Source: Photorhabdus khanii NC19
GTDB taxonomy: Bacteria; Pseudomonadota; Gammaproteobacteria; Enterobacterales; Enterobacteriaceae
Direction: 5' to 3'
Length of the DNA: 56,938 bases
NCBI RefSeq assembly: GCF_000517265.1
Contig: NZ_AYSJ01000006.1
Span: forward strand, 1-56,938
Shown: positions 37,712 through 50,340 of the stretch, piece after piece
Layout of the letters: every line of letters starts with the position of its first letter
How positions within the stretch are numbered: the stretch's first letter is position 1
Made by a program: the position numbers and the translations under genes
Notes under the pieces: model-generated
Seen by the model: the letters and a program-made list of their open reading frames with translations, nothing else
Told to the model about the DNA's origin: nothing
Database searches by the model: none

Positions 37712-38733
37712 GTAAATGACTCCAAAATAAAACAAAACATGCAGTCTACCTGCATCACACATATCAGACAAATTATTACCGACTGATCATCCCGGAACAA
37801 CTTAAATTGCCTTACCTCAAAACTACAGCAAATTTGCTATAGCCAGATATATCATTATCAGCTACCTGCCGAAATATTATCGTCAAATAAATACTAAAGT
37901 CATGAGAGATTTTACTTAATCACGACAAAAACGATGCTAGCCAAAATCACTATCTACTCAAACAGAGTTATCAATTTAAATTGGCAAAATACGTCTATAT
38001 CAGTCTTATCCGGCTTAATATAATTAAGACCATTTATGTTAATCCGACTCAAATATTTTCCATTATCTGCCTGCAATGCGATAGTGTGATCTGATAGTGC
38101 CATCATATTCTATTGTCACATTTATTTATTAAATAACCACGAGTTATTTTCACATTTAAATTAAAAAAAACATAAGTCAAATAAAAAACATTCAAAATTA
38201 TTAATTACAATATTATAAATAATTCTAAGAGAACATCTTTAACGTTTTATTTTATAATAAGTAATTATCCTTTTTAACTTAGTGTTATTAAATTACTCAT
38301 CATATTATTTTAAAAATAAGAAAGAACACGTTTTTATAATATCGTTGAATTTGCATAATTTTTATATCAATACACAAATATGGGATAAGTCAAATTTACA
38401 TTGAATAGCTTGAATGTTCAGCACCATAATTTCATACTATCATTATACTCAAACAACCGTTCTACAACCCAATTCTGGGTGACTAATTCCTGTCTCAGAT
38501 CATGTTTTAGTGATCAAATCGGACAAAACACCCTTTCATATCAAATTTCCCTCGCTTGCCATTCGCTATACTTAATCCCACACAAAAAGTAACAAATAGC
38601 TATCCTTAATCGTTAAAGCACCGGATTTTACCTATAGAATCCTACTATATGAGAAACAATAACAACAACATTCAGGAAAGTTACCGACACTTTTATTTAC
38701 TAACTCATTTCACTTAAACAATGGAGAAGCACA
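37712..38733. other. Long AT-rich intergenic region before frdA
   Basis: About one kilobase with no credible gene. It must hold the epmA and frd promoters. Anaerobic (FNR) control is expected for frd, but I saw only partial half-sites (for example ATCAA near 38516), so no site is called. Confidence 0.5.
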
Positions 38734-40524
38734 GTGCAAACCTTTAATGCCGATCTCGCTATCATCGGAGCCGGGGGAGCAGGTCTACGTGCCGCAATTG
38801 CCGCAGCTGAGGCCAATCCTCAAATGAAGATTGCTTTAATCTCAAAAGTCTACCCAATGCGTAGCCACACGGTGGCAGCAGAAGGCGGATCAGCGGCTGT
38901 CACTCAAGCTCACGACTCCTACGATTTCCATTTCAATGACACTGTATCCGGTGGTGACTGGCTGTGTGAACAAGATGTTGTTGAATACTTTGTCAAACAT
39001 TGTCCGACAGAAATGATCCAACTGGAGCAATGGGGCTGTCCGTGGAGCCGTAGAGAAGATGGTTCTGTCAATGTGCGTCGTTTCGGTGGTATGAAGATAG
39101 AGCGCACTTGGTTCGCGGCGGATAAAACCGGCTTCCATATGCTGCATACCCTATTCCAGACTTCTCTGAAATCCCCCCAAATCCAACGTTTTGATGAACA
39201 TTTTGTCCTCGACATTTTGGTAGATGAAGGACAGGTACATGGCTTGGTTGCACTGAATATGATGGAAGGCACCAAAATTCAGATCCGGGCCAATGCTGTT
39301 ATTATGGCGACCGGTGGTGCAGGCCGTGTATACCGCTACAACACGAACGGCGGTATCGTAACGGGTGATGGTATGGGCATGGCATTCCGTCATGGCGTAC
39401 CACTACGTGATATGGAATTTGTTCAGTATCACCCAACTGGCCTGCCAGGTTCCGGTATCCTGATGACCGAAGGTTGTCGTGGTGAAGGTGGGATTCTGGT
39501 CAACAAGGATGGTTACCGCTATTTACAAGATTATGGCCTCGGCCCTGAAACCCCACAGGGCAAACCTGAAAACAAATATATGGAACTGGGTCCCCGTGAC
39601 AAAGTTTCTCAGGCTTTTTGGCATGAATGGCGTGCCGGTCGTACTATTTCCACTCAGCGTGGCGACGTGGTTTATCTGGATCTGCGCCATCTGGGTGAGA
39701 AGAAATTACTTGAGCGTCTGCCCTTTATCTGCGAACTGGCAAAAGCCTATGTTGGCGTTGATCCGGTTAAAGAACCCATTCCGGTTCGCCCTACCGCACA
39801 CTACACTATGGGCGGTATTGAAACTGACCAGAAATGTGAAACCCGCATTAGAGGTCTGTTCGCTGTCGGTGAATGTTCTTCTGTCGGTCTACATGGTGCA
39901 AATCGTCTTGGTTCCAATTCTCTGGCTGAACTGGTGGTCTTTGGTCGTCTGGCTGGTGAAGAAGCAGTTAAACACGCTCAACAAGCCAAATCTGTCAATA
40001 ACCGCGCACTGGATGCCCAGGCAAGTGATGTAGCTGCGCGTTTGAACAACTTGCTGAAACAGGAAGGAACGGAAAGTTGGTCGAAGATCCGTGATGAAAT
40101 GGGTATCTCTATGGAGGAAGGCTGCGGCATTTACCGTACCCCTGAACTCATGCAGAAAACGATTGATAAGATTGCTGAGCTGAAAGATCGCTTCAAACAC
40201 GTGAATATCACTGATAAAACCAGTGTTTTCAACACTGATCTGCTGTACACCATTGAGCTTGGCTTTGGTCTGGATGTAGCCGAATGTATGATTCATTCTG
40301 CGATAAACCGTAAAGAGTCCCGGGGGGCGCATCAACGTCTAGATACAGGTTGTACCGAGCGTGATGATGAAAATTTCCTGAAACATACGCTGGCTTTCTA
40401 TCACTCTGAAAGTGCACCTCGTCTGGAATACAGTGACGTAAAAATTACCAAATCCACTCCAGCGAAACGAGTATACGGCGGTGAAGCAGCGGCACAAGAA
40501 AAAAAGGAGCAGGCGAATGGCTGA
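38734..40524 (+). CDS. frdA: Fumarate reductase flavoprotein subunit
   Basis: A 596-residue catalytic subunit of the anaerobic quinol:fumarate reductase. The FAD dinucleotide fold [13 protein letters not shown] is at about 12-24, the His that binds FAD covalently is His45 in [11 protein letters not shown], and active-site elements include [11 protein letters not shown] and [14 protein letters not shown]. The start is GTG 38734, as in E. coli, with GGAG about 12 bases upstream. Last bases overlap frdB. Confidence 0.98.
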   Translation: MQTFNADLAIIGAGGAGLRAAIAAAEANPQMKIALISKVYPMRSHTVAAEGGSAAVTQAHDSYDFHFNDTVSGGDWLCEQDVVEYFVKHCPTEMIQLEQWGCPWSRREDGSVNVRRFGGMKIERTWFAADKTGFHMLHTLFQTSLKSPQIQRFDEHFVLDILVDEGQVHGLVALNMMEGTKIQIRANAVIMATGGAGRVYRYNTNGGIVTGDGMGMAFRHGVPLRDMEFVQYHPTGLPGSGILMTEGCRGEGGILVNKDGYRYLQDYGLGPETPQGKPENKYMELGPRDKVSQAFWHEWRAGRTISTQRGDVVYLDLRHLGEKKLLERLPFICELAKAYVGVDPVKEPIPVRPTAHYTMGGIETDQKCETRIRGLFAVGECSSVGLHGANRLGSNSLAELVVFGRLAGEEAVKHAQQAKSVNNRALDAQASDVAARLNNLLKQEGTESWSKIRDEMGISMEEGCGIYRTPELMQKTIDKIAELKDRFKHVNITDKTSVFNTDLLYTIELGFGLDVAECMIHSAINRKESRGAHQRLDTGCTERDDENFLKHTLAFYHSESAPRLEYSDVKITKSTPAKRVYGGEAAAQEKKEQANG

Positions 40525-41251
40525 TATGAAAACACTGAGAATGGAGGTCATGCGTTACAACCCGGAAAATGATGCTGAACCTCATTCTACAACCTATGAG
40601 GTTCCTTACGATGAACAGACCTCGTTACTTGATGCGTTAGGTTACATTAAAGACAATCTGGCCGCCGACCTCTCTTACCGCTGGTCCTGCCGGATGGCTA
40701 TCTGTGGCTCTTGCGGCATGATGGTTAACCGTGTGCCGAAACTGGCCTGTAAAACCTTCCTGCGTGACTATCCACAAGGTATGAAAGTTGAAGCGCTGGC
40801 TAACTTTCCTATTGAGCGTGACCTGGTAGTGGATATGACTCACTTTATTGAAAGTCTGGAAGCTATCAAACCATACATTATCGGAAATGATCGTAAACCT
40901 TCTGAAGGTCCGAACATTCAGACTCCGGCACAAATGGCAAAATATCATCAGTTTTCTGGTTGTATCAACTGTGGCCTTTGCTATGCCGCTTGCCCTCAGT
41001 TCGGTTTGAACCCTGAGTTTATCGGACCGGCAGCAATTACTCTGGCTCACCGTTACAATCTTGATAACCGTGACCACGGTAAGAAGGAACGTATGCCACA
41101 ACTTAACAGCCAGAATGGGGTATGGAGCTGTACTTTCGTCGGCTATTGTTCTGAAATCTGCCCAAAACATGTCGATCCGGCTGCCGCTATTCAACAAGGC
41201 AAGATCGAAAGTGCAAAAGACTTCATGATCGCCATGCTGAAACCACAATAA
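40517..41251 (+). CDS. frdB: Fumarate reductase iron-sulfur subunit
   Basis: 244 residues, as in E. coli. The plant-type ferredoxin domain carries the [2Fe-2S] Cys in [11 protein letters not shown] and KLAC (about 57-77). The C-terminal domain has [12 protein letters not shown] and the later CPKH for the [4Fe-4S] and [3Fe-4S] centres. It transfers electrons from menaquinol to FrdA. The ATG overlaps the end of frdA by eight bases. Confidence 0.98.
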   Translation: MADMKTLRMEVMRYNPENDAEPHSTTYEVPYDEQTSLLDALGYIKDNLAADLSYRWSCRMAICGSCGMMVNRVPKLACKTFLRDYPQGMKVEALANFPIERDLVVDMTHFIESLEAIKPYIIGNDRKPSEGPNIQTPAQMAKYHQFSGCINCGLCYAACPQFGLNPEFIGPAAITLAHRYNLDNRDHGKKERMPQLNSQNGVWSCTFVGYCSEICPKHVDPAAAIQQGKIESAKDFMIAMLKPQ

Positions 41252-41268
41252 AGGGGAGAAATAGTACA

Positions 41269-41661
41269 ATGACTACCAAACGTAAACCTTATGTCCGCGG
41301 CATGGCTCCCAACTGGTGGCAGAAACTGGACTTTTATCGCTTCTATATTCTGCGTGAAAGTACTGCGGTTACGACTGTGTGGTTCAGTATCTTGCTGATA
41401 TGCGGTGTATTCGCTCTAAAAGGTGGTGCACAAAGCTGGAATGGATTCGTCACCTTCTTGCAAAACCCAGTTATCCTACTGATTAACATCGTCACTCTAC
41501 TGGGCGCTCTGCTACACACCAAAACGTGGTTTGAACTGGCACCAAAGGCAGCTAACGTAGTGATAAAAGGTGAAAAAATGGGACCTGAACCCATAATCAA
41601 GCTGTTATGGGCCGTCACTATTATTGTCACCGCTATGATCTTAGGCATAGCCTTACTTTAA
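41269..41661 (+). CDS. frdC: Fumarate reductase membrane anchor FrdC
   Basis: A 130-residue inner-membrane anchor with three helices (about 30-50, 62-85, 105-128). With FrdD it binds menaquinol. The Glu29-containing start [10 protein letters not shown] is conserved with E. coli FrdC. GGGGAG precedes the ATG. Confidence 0.97.
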   Translation: MTTKRKPYVRGMAPNWWQKLDFYRFYILRESTAVTTVWFSILLICGVFALKGGAQSWNGFVTFLQNPVILLINIVTLLGALLHTKTWFELAPKAANVVIKGEKMGPEPIIKLLWAVTIIVTAMILGIALL

Positions 41662-41677
41662 CCCCAAGGAGAATCTG

Positions 41678-42031
41678 ATGAATCAAATACCTAAACGTTC
41701 CGATGAACCGATTTTCTGGGGATTATTTGGTGCCGGGGGTATGTGGGGCGCAATTGTGGCTCCAGCCATTATCTTACTGGTAACTATCCTATTACCACTG
41801 GGAATAGCACCGGAAACGTTAAGCTATGAAAGAATTTTGGTTTTCTGTCAGAGCTTGATTGGTCGTGCTTTCTTATTACTAATGATTACTCTGCCGCTAT
41901 GGTGCGGTTTACACCGTATTCATCACGGTATGCATGACCTGAAAATTCATGTCCCAGCAGGTAAATGGGTTTTCTACGGTCTGGCAGCGATCCTGAGTGT
42001 TGTCGCTATCATCGCTGTTTTCACTCTGTAA
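41678..42031 (+). CDS. frdD: Fumarate reductase membrane anchor FrdD
   Basis: A 117-residue inner-membrane anchor with three helices and the conserved [13 protein letters not shown] motif (about 79-91) near the quinone site. Last gene of frdABCD, 16 bases after frdC, with AAGGAG upstream. The ampC/blc genes that follow in E. coli are absent. Confidence 0.97.
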   Translation: MNQIPKRSDEPIFWGLFGAGGMWGAIVAPAIILLVTILLPLGIAPETLSYERILVFCQSLIGRAFLLLMITLPLWCGLHRIHHGMHDLKIHVPAGKWVFYGLAAILSVVAIIAVFTL

Positions 42032-42303
42032 TTGGCAAAGCAGTCGCCGAAGTATGAGGAAGGTACTGATGACAATAGCGTAAAAACTCATGAGTAAATG
42101 CGCGGCGGCACATCATCTGGATAAGTTTTAAATCATACTGCTCTGATATTGGACTTTCTGATTGCTTGTTTGTGCCCCGCCAATCATATGAAGCTATCGC
42201 AAAAGGCCAGCGTACCGCTCACAGGGTAGGGGTGAATCTCATTAACCAACCGCACTGCCAACCTGTAAGACGCTATATTTAACCTTTGGAGTGCGGTTTA
42301 AAA

Positions 42304-42618
42304 TTAACTAGCCAGTTTCAGACCAATAATACCGGCAACAATCAGGACGAGGCTCAATACTCTGGCAAGGCTTGCTGACTCACCCAAAACCATAATGCCA
42401 AAAATGGCGGTACCTACTGCGCCTACTCCAGTCCATACGGCATAGGCTGTGCCCACTGGTAAGCCTTTCATTGCATAAGCGAGCATCCCTACACTGATAG
42501 CCATAGCACCGGCAGTAATAAGACTTGGTGTCAAGCGGGTAAAACCATGAGTGTATTTCAGGCCAACCGCCCAAATAACTTCAAACAAACCAGCGATAAT
42601 AAGAATAAACCAGGACAT
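42304..42618 (-). CDS. gdx: Guanidinium exporter SugE/Gdx
   Basis: A 104-residue small multidrug resistance family protein with four helices. It contains [17 protein letters not shown] with the essential Glu13 and [14 protein letters not shown]. Gdx exports guanidinium in exchange for protons. The ATG at 42618 (MSWFILII) matches the family; the ATG at 42630 would add four residues. Immediately downstream of a guanidine-II riboswitch. Confidence 0.95.
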   Translation of the reverse strand: MSWFILIIAGLFEVIWAVGLKYTHGFTRLTPSLITAGAMAISVGMLAYAMKGLPVGTAYAVWTGVGAVGTAIFGIMVLGESASLARVLSLVLIVAGIIGLKLAS

Positions 42619-42638
42619 ATCAACGCCCATAGAGTTGT

Positions 42639-42682
42639 GGGGTCGTCCCCGAAAAACCGAAGTATATCCAGGTCGTCCCGAA
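42639..42682 (-). ncRNA. Guanidine-II (mini-ykkC) riboswitch
   Basis: On the minus strand two small hairpins each carry an ACGA loop: TTCGGG-ACGA-CCTGGA (42667-42682) and GGGG-ACGA-CCCC (42639-42650), joined by a 16-base linker. This is the defining structure of the guanidine-II class. It lies 20 bases before the guanidinium exporter gene and should raise its translation when guanidine binds. Confidence 0.93.
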
Positions 42683-42794
42683 TAACTATTAGAAATGAAG
42701 GCAGATTATAATCGTGTAAGAGTGTGGTATCAATAAAATAATATTACAGCAGTCTGAAGACATAAATAGCTATTGCCTTCCACATTAATTAAAG

Positions 42795-42830
42795 AAAAAC
42801 CGCAGCCTGTTGCCCAGAACGGCGGTTTTT
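42795..42830 (-). terminator. efp terminator
   Basis: On the minus strand AAAAACCGC pairs with GCGGTTTTT, with an inner stem and T-rich end, just after the efp stop. Confidence 0.8.
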
Positions 42831-42848
42831 ACCGAATACAACCAGCGG

Positions 42849-43415
42849 TTATTTTACGCGGGAAACATATTCGCCAGAACGAGTATCCACTTTAATCACC
42901 TCACCGATTTGTACGAACAGAGGTACTTTTACCACAGCACCAGTGCTCAGGGTTGCTGGTTTACCACCCGTACCCGCAGTGTCACCTTTCAGACCTGGAT
43001 CAGTCTCAGTGATTTCCAATTCAACAAAGTTCGGTGGCGTTACAGAGATAGGCTGACCATTCCATAGCGTCAGGATACACTCAGCCTGCTCAACCAACCA
43101 TTTCGCATTCTCTCCAACCGCTTTTTCATCAGCGGCTAACTGCTCGAAGGTTTCGTTGTTCATAAAGTGCCAAAACTCACCATCGTTATACAGGTAAGTC
43201 AGGTTCATATCCATTACGTCTGCGGCATCTACAGAGTCAGTAGACTTGAACGTTTTTTCTAGTAGTTTGCCGGAAATCAGCTTACGAATACGAGTACGGG
43301 CAAACGCCTGGCCTTTGCCCGGCTTAACAAATTCACTCTCAATAACAGAGCATGGCTCGCCATCTAACATGATTTTAAGACCTGAACGGAATTCGTTGGT
43401 ACTATAAGTAGCCAT
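42849..43415 (-). CDS. efp: Elongation factor P
   Basis: 188 residues, the family length. Three beta-barrel domains mimic tRNA; EF-P rescues ribosomes stalled at proline stretches. Lys34 in [10 protein letters not shown] is the site modified by EpmA/EpmB/EpmC. Divergent from epmB with 39 bases between the starts, as in E. coli. Confidence 0.98.
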   Translation of the reverse strand: MATYSTNEFRSGLKIMLDGEPCSVIESEFVKPGKGQAFARTRIRKLISGKLLEKTFKSTDSVDAADVMDMNLTYLYNDGEFWHFMNNETFEQLAADEKAVGENAKWLVEQAECILTLWNGQPISVTPPNFVELEITETDPGLKGDTAGTGGKPATLSTGAVVKVPLFVQIGEVIKVDTRSGEYVSRVK

Positions 43416-43454
43416 GGAGACCCTCTAATTTAAACAAAATGGCTTTGCCAAAAA

Positions 43455-44483
43455 ATGGCGCATATTATAACCCCAAAGATCCTCATCAGAGAAGACTGGT
43501 TGAAACAACTTACAGATGTTATTACCGATCCTGACGAATTATTACAATTATTGTCGTTACATGAACACCCGGAGCTAACCAAAGGGAGTGGCGCTCGTCG
43601 GCTGTTTCCACTACGAGTACCCAGAGCCTTTGCTGCCCGTATGCAAGCAAACGATCCTAATGATCCGTTGTTACTACAGGTCATAACGACACCAGAAGAA
43701 TTTACGCTTACACCTGGTTTTTCCACCGATCCTCTGGATGAACAGCGAAGTGCCGTTCCCGGTTTATTGCATAAATACCGTAACCGCGCACTGCTGCTGG
43801 TTAAAGGAGGATGCGCGGTTAACTGCCGTTACTGCTTCCGCCGTCATTTCCCATACGAGGATAACAAAGGTAATAAGCGCAACTGGCAGCAAGCGTTAAA
43901 TTATATTCAACAGCATCCTGAGCTTGATGAGATTATCTTCTCTGGCGGCGATCCGTTAATGGCAAAAGATCATGAATTGGACTGGTTGATCAGCAACCTG
44001 GAAAAAATTTCCCATATCAAACGACTACGTATTCACACCCGTTTGCCTGTGGTTATCCCCGCCAGGATCACAACAACACTTTGCGATCGGCTGTCACAAT
44101 CGAGATTACAAGTGATCATGGTGACGCATATCAATCATGCTAATGAGATCGACCCATCCTTACAGAGCAGTATGATGATGCTAAAACAAGCAGGCATCAC
44201 GTTACTAAACCAAAGTGTATTATTACGCGGTATCAATAATCACTCTGATATTCTGGCTGATCTGAGCAACGCTCTGTTTGATGCGGGGATTCTGCCCTAT
44301 TACATTCATGTACTGGATAAAGTACAAGGAGCCACTCATTTTATGGTCAGTGATGAGGAAGCCAGAGAGCTTATCCGGGAATTGCTGACAAAAGTTTCAG
44401 GTTATCTGGTGCCACGTCTGGCAAGGGAGATAGGCGGAGAACCGAGTAAGACGCCATTAGATTTGGGACTAAGGCAAAATTAA
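43455..44483 (+). CDS. epmB: EF-P lysine 2,3-aminomutase EpmB
   Basis: 342 residues, as in E. coli. A radical SAM enzyme that uses PLP to turn L-lysine into (R)-beta-lysine for EpmA. The [4Fe-4S] motif is C120-x3-C124-x2-C127 (CAVNCRYC), and IFSGGDPLMAKD and the C-terminal GGEPSKTPLDL are conserved. Divergent from efp. Confidence 0.97.
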   Translation: MAHIITPKILIREDWLKQLTDVITDPDELLQLLSLHEHPELTKGSGARRLFPLRVPRAFAARMQANDPNDPLLLQVITTPEEFTLTPGFSTDPLDEQRSAVPGLLHKYRNRALLLVKGGCAVNCRYCFRRHFPYEDNKGNKRNWQQALNYIQQHPELDEIIFSGGDPLMAKDHELDWLISNLEKISHIKRLRIHTRLPVVIPARITTTLCDRLSQSRLQVIMVTHINHANEIDPSLQSSMMMLKQAGITLLNQSVLLRGINNHSDILADLSNALFDAGILPYYIHVLDKVQGATHFMVSDEEARELIRELLTKVSGYLVPRLAREIGGEPSKTPLDLGLRQN

Positions 44484-44486
44484 CAG

Positions 44487-44523
44487 AAAATTCATGCCCG
44501 GATGCTTTTCAGCCGGGCATGTC
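44487..44523. terminator. Convergent terminator between epmB and yjeI
   Basis: CATGCCCGG pairs with CCGGGCATG around an 11-base loop. The minus-strand side is followed by AATTTT, so it serves yjeI and probably epmB too. Confidence 0.75.
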
Positions 44524-44542
44524 ATTCAAATCCAGAATACAA

Positions 44543-44887
44543 TTACTGACATTTATAGACTTGACCAATCATTTTACTATCCAGTGGAACAAAGCTCGAT
44601 AACAGGCTTTCACTTGGGCTGGTTACACCATAAATCACATTTCCGCCCATAGCTGCGGCTTTATTGCGTAAATCATTAGCCGCACCACGCATTGAGCTAC
44701 TCTCATTACTTACGCCAGTCATCCAGTTACTTTGAGTACCTGCCACTTCACCTAATAACTGGCACTCACTGCCTGGCTTAGTATCAACAAAACGAACCTG
44801 TGAACCGCCGGAAGTTAATTGATTTGAGGCTGTACACCCTGCTAACAGTAACAATGCTGAAGCACTGAGCAAAACTTTAATTCGCAT
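44543..44887 (-). CDS. yjeI: YjeI family lipoprotein (DUF4156)
   Basis: A 114-residue lipoprotein with signal peptide and lipobox LLAGC (Cys at about 18). The mature part contains GAANDLRNKAAAMGGNVIYG, typical of DUF4156, and two further Cys (about 39 and 113). The function is unknown. ATG 44887 has GGGG about eight bases upstream. Same position as E. coli yjeI, between epmB and groL. Confidence 0.9.
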   Translation of the reverse strand: MRIKVLLSASALLLLAGCTASNQLTSGGSQVRFVDTKPGSECQLLGEVAGTQSNWMTGVSNESSSMRGAANDLRNKAAAMGGNVIYGVTSPSESLLSSFVPLDSKMIGQVYKCQ

Positions 44888-45640
44888 TTCTTTCCCCATT
44901 TATCGTTGGAAATTTCACAACTAATCATCAATATACCTTGTTGTACACCAATATCGCAAAACAAATAATTTATAAAGGAACCCTTAAGATGAAGTGTTTA
45001 AGCCAGAAACTTTTTGCACCAGTATGAATTCAGCAAAAAATAGAGAGAATAGCCGAATAGATAATATGGATAAACTATTTATCTCATGAAAATTAATTAG
45101 CTGGTTAGTACATTGACTATTTTATATCGTATGAAAACAGAAAAATAAGTGACATCCGTTACATTCATAGTACAAGCACAAAAATGAGCCTGTAATTTAA
45201 TTAACTCCATTTGATTTTTTATCGAGAAATTATATGACATTACATCTTATGGAAAGCCACCCATTAAGGTATTTAGATATTATATTCATCTAGGTTTTAC
45301 ATGGACTTGATTATATTTAAATAATTACTACTTTTTCAATCACTACTCTAATGGATTAAATATAATGGTATTTTTTATATTAAATACCTGAAGATTTTCT
45401 GTTTTTCAATTGTCACAGTGACAGCTGACATATCGGGGATAATACATCACTGTATCAAACACGATTATAAAGGAACTATTAACAACAGAGTGTAAAAGTG
45501 ATCATTAACTGCCGTTCACTAATATGGAACATGAGTTAAGAAAGAGGTGTCGCATTTAGTCAGAAATACCGAAAATAGTATCCATTGACACCATGATAAC
45601 ACCCAATCAGGCATTTTCATGATGTCATATTTTGCAGTTA
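44888..45640. other. AT-rich gap between yjeI and a LysR gene
   Basis: No gene or structured RNA was recognised. Small frames are too short and lack ribosome binding sites. Probably decayed DNA at the left edge of an insertion between yjeI and groL. Confidence 0.45.
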
Positions 45641-46549
45641 TCACTCCTCATCACCAATGTGGATATTCTCTGTCAGATAGTCCAAAAATACCCGAACTCG
45701 TGATGGGAATTGGCGACCTGGACCAACAAAAACCGCATATATCTTTTCCTCATCACCAGGATTATAATTTTCGAGTACAGGTAGCAACAGACCAGCCTGA
45801 ATATCGGCACTCACATGGAAACGTGCCAGACGTGCTAAACCAAGTCCGGCTATCGCAGCTTTGCGCATGGTTTCTCCATCACCGAGCAACAAATTTCCTG
45901 AAGGCAGTTGTTGCACCCGCTCTTCTGAATCGATGAAAGGCCAAGCTTTCACATGGCGGGTAAAGCCAAAACCGAGCCGATTGTAGCGACCAAGGTCTCC
46001 AGGCGTAGAAGGTATCCCCATCCTTTCAAGGTATGAAGGAGCTCCTACCACAACCATTCGGCTTGAACCCAACCGCCGCACCATAAGACGCGGGTCGTCC
46101 AGAGGACCAACGCGAATCGCCACATCACTGCGATCATCAAGTAAATCCACTATCAAGTCGCACAATGAGATGTCGAGTGTGATCTCCGGGTAGCGTTGCA
46201 GAAAATCCGGCAACAAAGGCATCAAGCAGTGTTTTCCAAACGCAACATGGCAATGCACGCGTATTCGTCCACGAGGCGCCGCACCCTGATTTGCTTCTTG
46301 TTCAGCGGCTACGATGTCCTCCAAAATCCTAATACTGCGCTCATAGAAAACAGAGCCCTCAGATGTTAACTGAAGCTTACGTGTCGTTCTATTCAGCAAC
46401 CGTACACCGAGTCGTATCTCTAGTCGATTGATAAGCTTACTGACTGCTGATGGCGTCATACCGAGCTTGCGAGCAGCAGCAGAGAGGCTTTCCGACTCAA
46501 TTACCTGAACGAATACAGCCATTTCTGTAGATCTATTGAATTTGTGCAT
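45641..46549 (-). CDS. LysR-family regulator of unknown target
   Basis: 302 residues. The N-terminal winged helix (about 8-66) has LSAAARKLGMTPSAVSKLINRLE, and the effector-binding domain (about 92-295) resembles the DmlR/YafC/PtxR branch. The gene is richer in G+C than its surroundings and interrupts the usual yjeI-groL order, so it is probably acquired. No neighbouring operon that it would obviously control remains; the DNA upstream is decayed. It appears intact. Confidence 0.88.
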   Translation of the reverse strand: MHKFNRSTEMAVFVQVIESESLSAAARKLGMTPSAVSKLINRLEIRLGVRLLNRTTRKLQLTSEGSVFYERSIRILEDIVAAEQEANQGAAPRGRIRVHCHVAFGKHCLMPLLPDFLQRYPEITLDISLCDLIVDLLDDRSDVAIRVGPLDDPRLMVRRLGSSRMVVVGAPSYLERMGIPSTPGDLGRYNRLGFGFTRHVKAWPFIDSEERVQQLPSGNLLLGDGETMRKAAIAGLGLARLARFHVSADIQAGLLLPVLENYNPGDEEKIYAVFVGPGRQFPSRVRVFLDYLTENIHIGDEE

Positions 46550-47207
46550 AGATATTTGAATTTTTTTCCAAAATCCTATGAATAAATGAATTCTAGTCTA
46601 ATAAGCTCGTTTTTTCTAAAGTTAAAGATATATTTTTACTACGACAACCCGGCAGCTTTAGTGTTTGCCCTTTCCAAAAGACGCCTAATTTTGGGGTTCA
46701 CCACCGGGAATCGACCCGTTAAGTTTCCTCCTATGGGCAGTTAATTTTGATAAAATAGGAAATTCTCTGCGAGAGTCAGTGGATTATTTGCACAAGGTAT
46801 GGTCAGGAAAGCGGCTACTATCTGAATTTGTCATTTGATCCAGAACTGCCCCCAATCCCGTACTGATTCGAAGCAAAGATAGACGGAAACCTTTAATTGT
46901 TTACTTACGAAAACCCTACACTACAGGGGTTGACTATCAGGGATGCACCTACGGCATTCGATCTATTGCTTGAAATGCTCGACGAACTTGCTGAGGATAC
47001 CCTCTCTTAATCTTAGCTCACAATTAAGGCAAGGTACTCTATAGAAGTATCAATATATCTGACACGGGACAGGTTACAAGAATCCACCGAGATCGTGGAT
47101 TGCAACTTCGCGGTGGGGAAAATCGCTATTGTCACAGCCAGTGACTTATTTTGAGTTTGAATTGAAACACCGCACAAAACTATTCATCTTGTTGTGGCAT
47201 GTTTTCT
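46550..47207. other. Decayed DNA between LysR gene and groL
   Basis: Besides the broken frame at 46771-47010 it holds a small hairpin (AATCCAC/GTGGATT, near 47080-47103). No intact gene. Confidence 0.4.
46771..47010 (+). pseudogene. Decayed small ORF with two in-frame stops
   Basis: One frame reads coherently as a small acidic protein (SGYYLNLSFDPELPPIPY, then FEAKIDG, then LFTYENPTLQGLTIRDAP, ending LDELAEDTLS). It is interrupted by TGA at 46864-46866 and TAA at 46894-46896. Both stops fall where a Trp would suit the sequence. There is no recognisable start, and the family is not known to me. Confidence 0.4.
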
Positions 47208-47244
47208 ATAAAAGGGCGTGTGAGCAGGATTAACCTGCTCACAC
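47208..47244 (-). terminator. groL terminator
   Basis: On the minus strand GTGTGAGCAGG pairs with CCTGCTCACAC (11 bp, five-base loop), followed by GCCCTTTT. Confidence 0.85.
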
Positions 47245-47285
47245 AAGACGTATAGCTACATCAAAACAATGCGACTTTCGTCACA

Positions 47286-48944
<1,659 letters not shown>

Positions 48945-48981
48945 TTAAATTCGTTCAGTTAAGAAGATCTAAGCGCAACAA

Positions 48982-49341
<360 letters not shown>

Positions 49342-49357
49342 CTAGTATCATAATAGA

Positions 49358-49388
49358 TTAAATGGGGACTTATTTATGATACTTCAAG
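49358..49388 (-). promoter_or_regulatory. Sigma-32 heat-shock promoter of groSL
   Basis: On the minus strand CCCTTGAA (-35 core CTTGAA, 49383-49388) and CCCCATTTAA (-10, 49358-49367) are 15 bases apart, a near-perfect RpoH promoter. rpoH itself lies at 19.5-20.3 kb. Confidence 0.92.
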
Positions 49389-49474
49389 GGCAGGCAAAAA
49401 AAAATATTTTACTTTTTTCTTACCTACAGAAAAAAACTGATGATTTGACACAACATTCAGCAGATAACCTCTTA

Positions 49475-49963
49475 TCAACGGGGCTTATGTTCGTCATCAT
49501 CGGATTTAGGGTCGTTCAACTTACGGGAGGGGTCATCTTGCTTGCGCTCATATTCCCCTTCAAAGGTATTATTATCCCGTCTGAACCCACCGCTATTATG
49601 AGGACGATAGAAATTGATATGTGGCATCAGTTTCATCATTAATGTTTTTTGAACCGGCGGCAATAACAGCAGCAAACCAAGGAAATCAGTAAAAAAGCCA
49701 GGGCATAGTAATAGGAAACCCGCCAGCAAAAGAGACACGCTTTTTACCATTTCTGCCGCCGGGCTCTCCCCGGCAACCAACTTTTGCTGGATCTGGATAA
49801 AATTCTTCATACCCTGATTGCGTACCAGAGAAATACCGACACAAGAAGTAAACAGCACCAGTAACAGCGTTAATAACACACCTAATTCAGAGGCAACACG
49901 TACAAATAAGGTTGACTCAATGTAGACAAGCAAAAATATCAGGATCAATGGCAACCAACGCAC
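49475..49963 (-). CDS. fxsA: FxsA membrane protein
   Basis: A 162-residue inner-membrane protein with three or four helices (about 5-22, 26-45, 72-100) and a hydrophilic charged tail. It matches E. coli FxsA, whose overproduction relieves F-plasmid exclusion of phage T7. GTG 49963 (VRWLPLIL) is the chosen start: AAGGAG lies about six bases upstream, and a longer frame would begin at a TTG overlapping that box. Confidence 0.92.
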   Translation of the reverse strand: MRWLPLILIFLLVYIESTLFVRVASELGVLLTLLLVLFTSCVGISLVRNQGMKNFIQIQQKLVAGESPAAEMVKSVSLLLAGFLLLCPGFFTDFLGLLLLLPPVQKTLMMKLMPHINFYRPHNSGGFRRDNNTFEGEYERKQDDPSRKLNDPKSDDDEHKPR

Positions 49964-50340
49964 TTGGTGCTCCTTCAATTAATTGGGATGAAAAGGTTGT
50001 ATCCTGGATAAATCATATCAACAAAATCCAAGGAACAACTAAATTAACATTTTTTCAGTTTATTAGAGATATGATTGGGGTCACAGCCATCGTTTTCAAT
50101 CCTCTGAAAATCTTACTGATCAGGCTCATAATTGTGATTAATATCACATATATCAAATCACGTTAAGCAAATACCACTATAAAGTGATCCAGATTCAATG
50201 CATTTATTGCTAACCAGCATATGATCACGCCAGCAATCTGGTGATGAAGGGCTCATATCATAACTATTGCTGTTGGCAACATAATTATTTAACAAACGCA
50301 TCATTAGACAGTAAAAACGTAATCTAATAAGAAGGTTCTC
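49964..50340. other. fxsA-aspA divergent regulatory region
   Basis: No gene is visible. It holds a CRP site and the leader of aspA with AGAAGG before ATG 50341. Confidence 0.6.
50133..50148. promoter_or_regulatory. CRP site of aspA
   Basis: TGTGA-TTAATA-TCACA is a perfect CRP core match about 190 bases upstream of aspA, whose E. coli homologue is CRP-activated. Confidence 0.8.

Noticed and set aside
38401..38592. 63-codon frame upstream of frdA
   Set aside because: TTG start, no ribosome binding site, low-complexity AT-rich DNA and no recognised similarity.
37712..38733. FNR site for frdABCD
   Set aside because: Only half-sites (ATCAA) were found; no TTGAT-N4-ATCAA with an acceptable match.
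39889..40335. Minus-strand frames inside frdA and frdB
   Set aside because: Antisense shadows within highly conserved respiratory genes.
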